Source: Quillaja saponaria
Lineage: Eukaryota > Streptophyta > Magnoliopsida > Fabales > Quillajaceae
DNA: 64,000 nt
NCBI GenBank assembly: GCA_029379385.1
Contig: CM055618.1
Location: forward strand, 14,795,071-14,859,070
Direction: 5' to 3'
The notes below the pieces were generated by a model. The model saw only the letters and a program-made list of their open reading frames with translations. It did not search any database and was not told where the DNA came from. Below, piece by piece: positions 1-10,323 of this stretch. Both the position numbers and the translations under genes were made by a program. Each line of letters opens with the position of its first letter. Positions within the stretch are counted from its first letter, which is position 1.

Positions 1-380
1 TGTTACCACAAGTAATTGCTTAAACAGACATTGCTAATTTGCTATATACCTTACCTTTGCGTGAAATGGGTGAAAAAATGAGCTTATTTACCAATGAATA
101 TTATATATTCTTCAGCATGTTTAAAACTTTAAATTGAAATGAATCCTCTGCTTGTTACATTGAACAACATGGTGATGAATGACTTATTCCTATACCTTGA
201 GATATGTAGTATGTACTCTATATGATGGGAGCTGTCTAAATCCAAGTGATGGCATTCATATTGAAAGTATATAGTTGTGATGCATATTGGACATTAGTAC
301 TACCTCAAAAGGAACATCGCTTGTTTTAGTATTAGGTGACTGTGCACTTAAGTAGCACTCCAATGTTTATTGTGCTATAG
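1..380. other. Intron of the oligopeptidase gene at the window edge
   Basis: No coding segment is recognisable here. The stretch ends in a TATAG acceptor directly before the first recognised exon at 381, so it is read as intron of the oligopeptidase gene, which continues to the left of the window. Confidence 0.6.
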
Positions 381-2780
381 GGAGACATTAATGGGCATAG
401 CAAAGCATTTTGAAACTGGGGAGAGTCTCCCTGAAGATATATACTTGAAGCTCGTTGCGGCTAGGACTTTTCGTGCTGGCTCTCTAAGTCTTCGACAGGT
501 CAGTGTAAAGTGTTATTATTTATTTTATTTTATTTTTTAACCTGTATTTTCCTTTGCATAGTTCTATATCCTATATGCAGCCCGTGTGAGTTTATCATTT
601 TATGTTATCATTTGGTTTTTGAGTTTTGACTTGGTTATGGATAGCATGTGAGGGTTTTTGCTGTTCCCTCTTCTGAGTGATGAATGTCAACTCCAACTGG
701 ATAGAAGTTTTTCTTTCTTGTAGAACTGATTAGTTCAAGCAGTTCCTTGACCTTAAATAACCATCAGTTTTCAGGCATCTTGCCTCTCTCTTTCTCTCCA
801 CGTTGTCTTATTTGAGATTTGGGAAAAACTGCCTTTTCACTGTAAATGGAAGTTTCGCTTCAGCTTCACCATGTCATACTTTTTTTTCCCTAAACCTGTC
901 TATGTCATATCTAATTTGTATAGGCAGTAGAGGGTCTATTGTTGGTTTAGTTTACAGTGATTTTTCATTTACTGTTCTTCTGTGAGCATTTAGAATAAAG
1001 TACTGCTGCAGTTTTCTATCCTTTTAGAAATTGTGTTTCTTAACTGTCCATTTTGCTTATCCAACCAAGATTCCTTGACAAGAACTAATGTCACTGTCTT
1101 GTAGTACATATTCCCCAGAAGATCTCTGGCTAATTAGGAAGAAGACATGTAGCTTTGTCTAGCACTGGGATTTAGAAAGAATTTACTGTTTTCTTAATTT
1201 TTAATATTCATCTAAAGGCGTTTCTTCATTACATGGATATTAGAAGTGAAATGATTGAGTTTGAAAATCTGTGCGATTAATTTTTTTGTTTTCAATACGT
1301 TTCTTCTCTAGATTTGTAAATTAAAAATCTTTGAAGTGTTTTCAGTTTTCACTGAGATAAAGTCTATCCTTTTCTTTTTATTGAAGTAGCATCTATATCC
1401 TTGAATAAATTATGCATGCAGCTGTTTTGACGCATGAAGTAATGTGGTTAATTTGTGGTCCTGTTCTTCATCTGTGTCCTTCTGCTATTTATTTGTATTT
1501 GCTGACTGGAAAACTGATGCAAAATAGAATGCTGTGTTGATTATGTGCAAAACCAAGCTGCAAGTATGATCTTCAAGCACCTACCTTAAATGAATTAAAT
1601 GAGATGTTCAGGGTTGAGTGGCAACCAAGATCCAATTCCTGTTTGGGATCTCAACATTTGTGCTTCTGGATACTGTGTTCTTTACGTCTTATAATACAAG
1701 GCATACTTTCTAACTTGTTTCTATTATAATGTAATAATTTGTAGATAAGATTTGCAGCTGTAGATTTGGAGCTGCATACCAAGTATGTTCCAGGGGGACC
1801 AGAATCTGTCTATGATGTGGATCGAAGAGTTTGTGAGCGAACTCAAGTGATTCCTCCACTGCCAGAAGATAGGTTCCTTTGTGGTTTCAGCCATATATTT
1901 GGAGGTTTGCTTTGTCATTACATTTTCTCTGAATTTTCATGGCTTTATCGTATTGCAAACTGACAATATGAAATCTGTCTTCTCAACTGTTAGGTGGATA
2001 TGCAGCTGGATACTACAGTTACAAGGTAACTTCTACATATCTAATGCATTGTAAAGTAGTTTAGTTTTTGCTGCTCTCCACTTTTTATGCCCCCTCTTCC
2101 CCTACATAACCTCCCTTTCCTATTTATATCTTAAGAGTAAATTTTTCGGTTTGCAGTGGGCTGAGGTATTGTCTGCAGATGCTTTCTCTGCATTTGAGGA
2201 TGCTGGATTAGATGACAGTAAGGTAATTTTGATATACTGCTAGTAGGATTGGCTTTACAGTCTTGCAACATATCTTTATGGTGCATGAACATTGGAAAAT
2301 TGTCATCCACCATATATTAGTTATTTAGTAACTTTGGATAAATCAGTCCCCCAACAGTCTTAAAATTTTGGTGCATGTTCTTTTGGAGTTATTTCTTTAC
2401 AAGAATCAGTTTTTTGCTTTACCATATTTCAAATGTTAAATTGTGATTATCATAGGCTGTGAAAGAAACAGGGAACAAGTTCCGAGAAACCATTCTTGCT
2501 CTTGGAGGTGGCAAGGCACCGCTACAGGTAAGAAAATATGCCCACCCCCTTCTGAATGGGAAAAAAGAAAACAGAGATCCTTGGCTTTGTACTATTTGCT
2601 TTCGCAGTTATGGTAATAAGCTTTGGGTAATGAAATCGCCATTCTTGTGGATCATACTAAAGTTATTTTATCTAATATGTTGTCTGGATTTAGGTTTTTG
2701 TGGAATTTCGGGGCCGAGAACCAACTCCAGATGCATTGCTCAGGCACAATGGTCTATTACCAGTTGCAGCTTCAGCTTGA
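381..2780 (+). CDS. Organellar/cytosolic oligopeptidase A-like M3 metallopeptidase, C-terminal part
   Basis: This is the 3' part of a thimet/oligopeptidase A-type zinc peptidase (M3 family; Arabidopsis OOP/TOP relatives), which degrades short peptides such as cleaved transit peptides in plastids and mitochondria. Exons read 381-498, 1745-1904, 1994-2025, 2157-2222, 2456-2527 and 2694-2780, all with GT/AG borders and continuous phase. They give the last 177 residues. Visible family hallmarks are the FRAGSLSLRQ segment, the [20 protein letters not shown] turn, the AAGYYSYKWAEVLSADAF helix and the terminal FRGREPTPDALLRHNGL. The HExxH zinc site lies upstream, outside the window, so catalytic competence cannot be judged. 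Organellar versus cytosolic form also cannot be decided without the N-terminus. The gene is followed by BRK1 on the same strand after about 1.2 kb. Confidence 0.9.
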
Positions 2781-4009
2781 AATACTGAATTATCATGCAC
2801 TTGGTATAAAGAAAGATATGAAGACTTGTTCCACGGTGTATGTTCTGTACACTTCACCCAACGGAGAATCCACAATGAATTTATCCAAAAGTAGTTCTTT
2901 CTTGATTGGATTATATAGATTGTACTAGGTTGGAGTGAATTTATATGGTCGAAGCAAAAAAGTTTTCCTTCTCATCTCCATCTCTAAATTGCAAATTTGC
3001 AACTATCTATTTGATTGGTATTTCGCATTCTACATCAAGTCAAAAAGTGGGGTGACCTTACCTTTGCCAATAGAAGAATGATGAGGCATAATACATTGAT
3101 TTGCAGTAATCCGTATTAGATTTGGAAATCATTCTTATATATTGGATGGCTAAACGAAATAATTGCAGTGCTGCTTGAATATTTTATTTTTATTCGTAGG
3201 AGGTCTATTGGAACAATAGACAATAACTCTTTTCATAAATTTTTTATTTTTATAATATTTTTTTGGCCCGAACAGAATGAGAGGAAGGTGTTTGTATAAT
3301 TCGATGAGAATTGAAAAACTTAGTGGTACGCACATAAATTGTTATGTAAAGAATGCATCCAAGATAAAAGTCAAGAGGTGTTTGACCCAATTCAACAGTG
3401 CATCTCTGTTCTCAATTGAGTAATCTTTAACTAATTTATCTTTAACATGAATTTGTGAAAATAATATCTTGAGTAAATTACTCTCGAATAAGATGTATTT
3501 GAACGTACTAAAATAATAATTAATCAAATAACATGTATTTGAACGTACTGAAATAATAATTAATCGAATAATATGCCTTTGAATGTACTGAAAAAGAATT
3601 AGATCGAATTAATCTAATTGCGCATAAACTGTTCTAATAAATAATAAAAATTAACTTAGATTAACAATGGTGTAAATTGGCATTTTAAGTCAACCCCACA
3701 TACTCAACCAACCGTAGTAGTATTACAGGGCAAACTGCTTTGTCTTGGTGCTTCGCTTTCACTACTCACTAGTTACCATAATTTCCTCACTTTCAAGTTT
3801 CAATCTTTACCTTCCTCTTCCTAACACAAGTCATTATTATTAACAGGAAAAAACGCCATCCAAAACCAAACCCCATTCTTACCTGAAAGCAACACAATCC
3901 CATCTGTTTCGTTTTTCTTTGGCCATTGAAACTTGAAAGCTACTGCCCACTAGATCTTGAATCAGTTGGTAGCTAAATTCTCTTTCTTTCTCTCTGGGGA
4001 TTGGGGAAG
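2781..4009. other. Intergenic region, oligopeptidase 3' UTR to BRK1 5' UTR
   Basis: The first 150 bases or so are probably the 3' UTR of the oligopeptidase. The middle is AT-rich and contains a 40-bp tandem repeat. The pyrimidine-rich tract from about 3770 to 4009 looks like the promoter and 5' UTR of BRK1. No further gene is seen. Confidence 0.5.
3485..3604. repeat. Three-copy 40-bp tandem repeat
   Basis: Three head-to-tail units of exactly 40 bases start at 3485, 3525 and 3565. Each has the core TTTGAACGTACTgAAAtAA or a close variant. Units 1 and 2 differ at only a few positions and unit 3 is more diverged. The repeat lies in AT-rich intergenic DNA and has no coding content. Confidence 0.75.
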
Positions 4010-4919
4010 ATGGCTCGTGCAGGAGGGATAACAAACGCAGTGAACGTGGGGATAGCAGTACAAGCTGATTGGGAGAATCGGGAATTCATCTCTAATATTT
4101 CTCTCAATGTTCGCCGCCTCTTCGAATTCCTTGTCCAATTTGGTACGCCCAATTTCCTTCTTTCCATTGTTTTCTTTCTCTGCTTTCGTTTCTTTACTCT
4201 TTCGATTTCTGGGTTGGCATACTTGTGAGAATTCTCCATTCTACAGTTTCAGTGGCTTCAGAGATGAGCATTCGTAATTAATTTGTAACATTTTTTTTTG
4301 CTTTATTATAGAATTTGATTCTTTGGGAAACTCTCTTTTGATGTTAGGAATGATTTGATAGTGTTGCTTCATTGGATAGAGTTAATGATGAACCCAGTAT
4401 TGTCAAAGCATTAGATTACAGTAATTCTAAGCTTCTACCACTCTATATCTTTCAGTCCGCTTCTCTATATATTGCTATGCATTGGACTGCTTCATTTGCA
4501 GCATGAGTTTGACAATCCGAAACACGCTATTCTAGGTTAAATAGACTTTACTTGCTGCGGTATACGAATTTGACTTGCTCAAATACCTTTCTTCCAATAA
4601 ATTGTTGGAATGTGATTGGTATATCTGGAATAATGGTTGTCCTAAGTTTAACCTTACATGGTCATTGTAAGTCATTTAACATTCTGCTGGATTGTAAGGT
4701 ATTCCATCAATATGAATGTTATACATTATGTGGGTCTTACTGAGATTCATGATGTTTTAAAATTCTCATTTGTTTATTCTTTTGAATCATTCAGAGGCTA
4801 CAACAAAGAGCAAGTTAGCAACATTGAATGAGAAGCTTGATACATTGGAACGCCGTCTAGAACTTCTTGAAGTCCAAGTGAGTAATGCATCAGCCAACCC
4901 TTCTTATTTTGCCACATGA
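4010..4919 (+). CDS. BRK1: BRICK1 (HSPC300), SCAR/WAVE complex subunit
   Basis: BRK1 is the smallest subunit of the SCAR/WAVE complex, which activates ARP2/3 and so branched actin nucleation at the plant cell cortex. It is needed for trichome, pavement-cell and tip growth. Two exons, 4010-4142 and 4795-4919, join in phase to give 85 residues, the length I recall for Arabidopsis BRK1. The protein starts MARAGGITNAVNVGIAVQAD and continues with a conserved helix ending in LFEFLVQF. A second helix follows (KSKLATLNEKLDTLERRLEL), typical of the HSPC300 coiled coil. The ATG at 4010 is fixed by this conserved N-terminus. The stop codon lies 44 bases past an apparent donor-like GTGAGT at 4878, which must be read through because it encodes the conserved VSNASANP tail. 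No defect is seen. Confidence 0.97.
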
Positions 4920-6608
4920 TTTTTACCTGGATCTTGTTGTTGTAATACAGCTTCCTGTAAGCAGACTCCTATTATAGAATGAGCACATATTTCTTGCTCT
5001 GTATGTCAATTTTGAAATACATGTATCTCTGCTACTTTTTGAGTTGCAATTTTTTAGCCATTGTGTGGCCATCCTTTTCATACATTTCACTATAGAAAAC
5101 ACATACATGACTAAATTGGTGATGCGGACTCATCAACTCGGTGTTAGCTAGCTTCTTTTCAGCATTTTCGTTCTCTAAACTCCCTTACCTTGATACTGGT
5201 TCACCTTTTTACATGCCTTGGATTTTAGACCACTTATGTTTCTTCTACAAGTTAATCTGCTCTAACTTCACGTCTGGGTTCTGGTTCACTTAAGTCTGCA
5301 ATCGTTGCTGTCATTGTGCCATTAAGCATATGCCAAATATTGTAGTCACACCTTATAAATTTCTTGGGAGATGAGGGAGAAGCACTGTGAAGTAACAAAA
5401 ATATACTACCTATATATTCTACACCAGTTATTATTGGTAAGCCGGAAAAACAAAGATCATAGCAATAACAGAATCTGGAAATTTTGTTGTATAAAATAGT
5501 CATAGTTGATAACATATATCTGTTACTACAGTGGGCTATCAATACTTGGTTCAAGGTATCTGTGAGAGCTGTTTGTAGGACTTGCAGAAGTGGGGTTCCA
5601 GTAGCTTTGTGAGTTGTGAGTTGCTTCATGCTAATCAGGGAAGAAATGAGCTTGTGAGTTGCTTTATTTCGTAGAAGCTTTAATTCACCATCTTAGATAA
5701 ATTGAATATGATTTTGAACTTTATTAAACTACATACATATGAACAAGATGGTTAATAATCAAATGTGGGTGTCACTGGTAAGTAATAACTAGTTTTATTT
5801 TACTAAATCTGTTACCAAGGCATGTAAAATTCATTTAAAATTGCTCTATTTAGTAACCAGACCAATAATAGCATTCCAACAGACAATTTTCACCAAGCTT
5901 CAAAGAAATTGTGATGAGTTGTTTCCAAAAGACAACTTACTAGCTAGAAGTCAGTGTATTAGAAATTGCAAAGATGGTGATGTTCTTGACGTACATATAC
6001 ATATTACTTAGTCAATCCTACACCATTGTCCAACAAGTTGATTTATTTTTACCAAATACCAATTAACTAAAGTTATTTTAATTATTTCAATAAGTTTTAT
6101 TGCATAAGTTGGTTCGCCCATGCCTAGATACTTCGGATGGATTGGTTAGTTGGCATATTCCAGGCATTAAACTTTTTCAATTGCAGGTATATATGGCCAA
6201 AAAGTTGACATCCTTGTTTCCCATGGCCATAATAGTTTATTATCAAGCAGGCACTTGGCAATAATCAGTAGCGAAGTCTTTGGGGAACATCAAGACCAGC
6301 AAATATTCCTCTTTTGCTTTTCCTTTTTAACTTGCAACAAAATACTTTCTGTACTGCTTTCCTAAATGATCTGGACCTAGGCAAACAATAAATCAATCAC
6401 GTTAGTTGATTAAGCAAATTACAATTTGTCAAAAGCTACCCACTGTTCCATTTGACTTTCCTTATTGGAACTTACATGTAAGTTCCATGCAGGTGTTTAT
6501 ATATATGTAAATATGATTGTAGAAACAATTTAAAAGAAGCAACAGATCAAACAGTTCTTGCTGCAGTAATAAACAAATGTGAACTTATCTCCCTCCTTCG
6601 GACTATCC
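4920..6608. other. Intergenic region between convergent BRK1 and STR2
   Basis: The two flanking genes converge, so both ends hold 3' UTRs. The remainder is AT-rich unique sequence. A 125-codon open frame on the minus strand (5252-5629) resembles no family and has no splice partners, so it is not called a gene. Confidence 0.5.
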
Positions 6609-9053
6609 TTATTTCCTCTGGTTTTTTGACGCGAAGCGAATGATTAAGTAAAATAAAATCCTGTATAGCACAGCCCAACCTAACATTATAAGCACATTTT
6701 CCCACTTCTTTGATTCATGGGTGCTAATGTGAAGGCTGTCCAAGATATTGAAACCTTGAATGACTGAACCATCACTATTTGTCCCAAACACATCATGTGT
6801 CTGATACTGGTTCATCAAGAGCCCTTCATATGGATATGTCATTGTGGAAATTTTGTTCATCCAGCTCCAATACCAGGGAATGTCTTCGCTATTTAAGAAG
6901 TACCCACAAAACAAGAAGAAGAGGGCAGTGAAAGCAATAACTGCTGCATAACCCAAGATGTAGTTTGGAACCACTGAGCTCACAAACACAACAAAGGAAT
7001 TGGTTGAAAGAAGGGAAACATAGAGAGCAATGAAAAAGTATAAGAAAGGTCCACGTAGCCTTAAAGCAAACCAAACAATGACTGCATAGACAGCACCTTG
7101 CAAAGCAAGAAAAGGAAGGTAAGTGATTAGGCCTGCAATTGTATATGAGGAGGCTCTATAGGAATTGTGGGAAGTCTCCCTGACAAAAATGAAGCGCTCT
7201 TGGATGAAAGCAGGGACAGCATCATTTGAAGAAAAGAAGAAAAGGCAGACGGTAAAAATGAAGAAGCTGAGACGGTTTGTGATTCCTTGCAAGTCTGCTT
7301 TGGGATTCTTGAACATGGTGGCCATCATAAGACCCATGAATGTGAGAACCACTAGTCTTGAGAGGAAAAGCTCAGGGGTTCGGCGTATAATCTTGAAGTT
7401 ACGGAGCATGAGTATCCAAGTCTCTGAGAAGAAGGAGTTTGGGAATTTTGGACCATGATGTTGGTCTGACATGGCGTTTGGAGAAACATATGGGGTAAGG
7501 TAGTCATTCTCGTTCACAGTGCGATCGCTGCTGTGAGGGGTTTTAGTGCCTGGAAGTATTTCACTTGAGTATGTGTAGGAACCAGGAGAAGTTCTGCTTG
7601 AAAAAGTTAGAAAAAAAAGAACCCAATTTTAGACAAAATGTTCAAGTTCAAGTGTTAGACAATGAGTTAACACCAAGTTTTCTTATGTTGCTTTACCTCA
7701 TGGGATTCTGCGTCTTTGGATCATTCATTTTCCTTGAAGGAGTAAACTTAAGTGTTTGTATAACTCCACTATGGCTATCACTCCATGATTTTGATGTATT
7801 ATATGGGCTTCTCACACTGTGATCAAAATCATTTACACTATGTCCACTTGTTTGTAAGTGAAGGCGTTTTCCAGACATTTCCTTGTCACCATGCCCTCCT
7901 CCTTTATAATGGCTATGCCGTACAGGTGTTTTTGGTGTTGGACTGGGGGCAATGGTAGAAATTGACATCTCCTGATCAGACAAAGGAGGGGGTTTCATTC
8001 CGGTACGTGCAAACCCAGCTAGGGCCTCAACTCCAACTTCAGACTGATCATATTCTTGGATCACATCAATGAGATGCTCTATTGAGTTCTCCCCTTTTGG
8101 GACTTTTCGCCCCATACGACCCAGATGAAGAGCTACATCTTTAGGTGATCCTTGAAACATGAGCTGCCCTCTAGCAAGAATGATAAGATGATCTAGAAGC
8201 AACTGAATTCGGGACGAAGGCTGATGGATTGTGAGAATCACAGTGCTACCAGAGCGAGCAATGTGGTGAACCTTTTCAATTACACTGAGAGCACTGGTTG
8301 AGTCTAGCCCTGAAGTTGGCTCATCAAGGAAGAGTAAAGATGGTCCATGGATGATGTCCACACCAATTGAAACTCTGCGACGTTCTCCACCAGACACTCC
8401 CCGAGTCCCTTCATCCCCTATATAGGTATTCCGAGATGACTGCACCACAACAGCCAGCATACATAATGAATCACAAGTGTATAGAGGAAATTAGTTTCCA
8501 TGAAAGAATTGCATTTTATGGCTTAGTGGCAGAGTGATACCATGAGCAAACAGCAGACTATACTTACAGATAAGCCTAGCTGCTCAATCAGCTTCTCCAC
8601 CCGCTGCTTCTTATCAGATGTTGAAATTGGCCCCAGTCGGAAATCAGCAGCAAACATCAGTGTCTCATAAACCGTAAGCATTGGAAATAGCCTGTCATCC
8701 TGCATAATATAGGCAGAAGTCCTTTTAACAAGGCTTGGACTCATTTCAACACCATCTAAGGATACCCTCCCTTTAAGGCTCCCACTTGCAATTCTTCCAG
8801 CCAGGCCATCTAAAAAAGTGGATTTCCCAGCACCACTAGGACCCATGACTGCAGTGATGCAACCCTTTGGCGCATACCCAGTTATCTTATGCAACAAGTC
8901 AACCTCTTGCTTCAACCATTTTCCTTCAAGCTTGTGTTTCTTTGTCACGGTGTATGTAAGGCCTGCAAACTCAATGCCGCCGGTGAAATTCGCTGGCCGC
9001 CGTATGTCAATCACAGTTTCACGGTGATGATTATGACGATTAGTATGGGCCAT
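6609..9053 (-). CDS. STR2: ABC transporter G family STR2-like half-transporter (arbuscular mycorrhiza)
   Basis: This is an ABCG/WBC half-size transporter of the STR2 type. STR and STR2 form a heterodimer in the periarbuscular membrane and are needed for arbuscule growth, most likely exporting lipid to the fungus. Exons on the minus strand are 9053-8568, 8439-7697 and 7593-6609, all in phase, giving 737 residues; Medicago STR2 is about this size. The nucleotide-binding domain has Walker A GPSGAGKST at residues 71-79, signature VSGGERRR at about 177-184, Walker B LLFLDEP and H-loop TIHQPSS. A long polar linker of about 130 residues follows. The C-terminal membrane domain (about residues 470-735) contains FFSSNDAVPAFI and RETSHNSYRASSY and ends SKNQRK. 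The AYIMQDDRLFPMLTVYETL and GYAPKGC motifs fit STR2 better than STR. The start at 9053 (MAHTNRHNHH) is preferred over an upstream in-frame ATG at 9179. No frame break is seen. Confidence 0.88.
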
Positions 9054-10323
9054 ATCAGAGATGAAGGTAGTCAATGATATACAGTTTTGATTGAGATAAA
9101 TTTGCAAGGCATATAAAGACACTATTAGAAGAGTCTGTTTTTTCACTTCCCTGTACGGTTTCACAAATTGACAGATCATTGGCTGACGTCAATTAAAAAG
9201 AAGAAAGAATGTAAGAAAAGGACATCTACAGCTGGTGGGGTAGCATGAGGAGGTGCTTCCCAAGTTTTTACGAGGCTGTCTTCATTGAAGAATCCATTGA
9301 AACTCGTTTCAATCGAAAAGAAAGAAAGTATCTTCTTGTTTCCTTCATCGTTTGCTTTTGACTTAAGTGTGTGCAATTTAGTACATGAATGTCTGGCAAT
9401 AAAACATGTTATTCTCATATTCCGAATGTAATATGTATGTTTGCTGAACATGCAATATTTATGGGACCAACCAATATTCATGTAATATTTATGATCACGT
9501 TGGCATTAGAATCCAACTATTCGAATTCCATTTAAAAAGTTTGAATACGAATTTTGAATTTAAATTCGAATATTAGACATTTCGATTCAAAATTTGATGA
9601 ATAAATTGAATTAACATTTGAATGAATATTTCTAATAATATATGTTTTTATTAAAAATAATTAATTAATTTTTTTTATCAAAATATTCCTACATCTTCAA
9701 AATTAAAAATTCAAATAAATACGAATATTACCCTATTTGATCAAATTCTAACCTGTACATTATAGTATAATTATCAAATTAAATATCATAATAAACAGCT
9801 GGTAAAAAGTGATTTTTAATTGGGAAACTTGAGGGACATTGTCTTAATTAACATTAATTTTTGTAACTGCTTTTTTGGTTGTTTGAAGTTGATTAAGTTT
9901 CTGATGAGCTATTTGCTTCCAAACAACATGGCTTCCATAATATGTTAAATTCTTTTCCACTTTTGGAATTGAAACAAGAAAATTATTGATCATTACTCAT
10001 AAGAACAAAAAAATAAAAAATTAAGACTGTCAACTTTGTCTGACAGCAATTTACAGCAACTCACAGAACATAGTACGCCCGCAGGCTGACAGTTTACTAA
10101 CAGTAGCAGCCAGATGCCATCAAGGAAACATGTACAAGACTTAACACAAAGAGAAGGCCAAATACAAATAGTTCAAAAGACGACTTTTACTAGCTTTCTG
10201 AAGGGTGTACCACTGTATTTGTTCTAATATCAATCAGATTAAGGCGTTTTCAGGAATTGTAGTAAGCAGGTAACTGATTGATCTCTAAATCATGCTGCAG
10301 AACCAACGACTAAGCTAAGCAAC
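9054..10323. other. Intergenic region upstream of STR2
   Basis: This holds the STR2 promoter and 5' leader on the minus strand, then AT-rich sequence. From about 9520 to 9740 there is a simple-sequence-like tract rich in AATTCGAAT and TTCAAATTTGA words, resembling the tract at 48985-49330. The region after 9950 is probably the 3' UTR of the next minus-strand gene. No additional gene is seen. Confidence 0.5.
9331..9342 (-). promoter_or_regulatory. Possible mycorrhiza-response (MYCS/CTTC-like) motif upstream of STR2
   Basis: About 280 bases upstream of the STR2 start codon, on the plus strand, the sequence CTTCTTGTTT differs by one base from the CTTCTTGTTC core (MYCS/CTTC element) found in promoters of mycorrhiza-induced genes. 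A second near match, TTTTCTTGTTTC, lies on the gene strand near 9970-9985. Motifs this short occur by chance in AT-rich DNA, so this is only suggestive. Confidence 0.25.

Noticed and set aside
3973..4239. 88-codon frame antisense to BRK1 exon 1
   Set aside because: Shadow of the BRK1 exon and its flanks; very basic and low in complexity.
5252..5629. 125-codon minus-strand open frame
   Set aside because: No family resemblance, no splice partners and no conserved features; chance frame between convergent genes.
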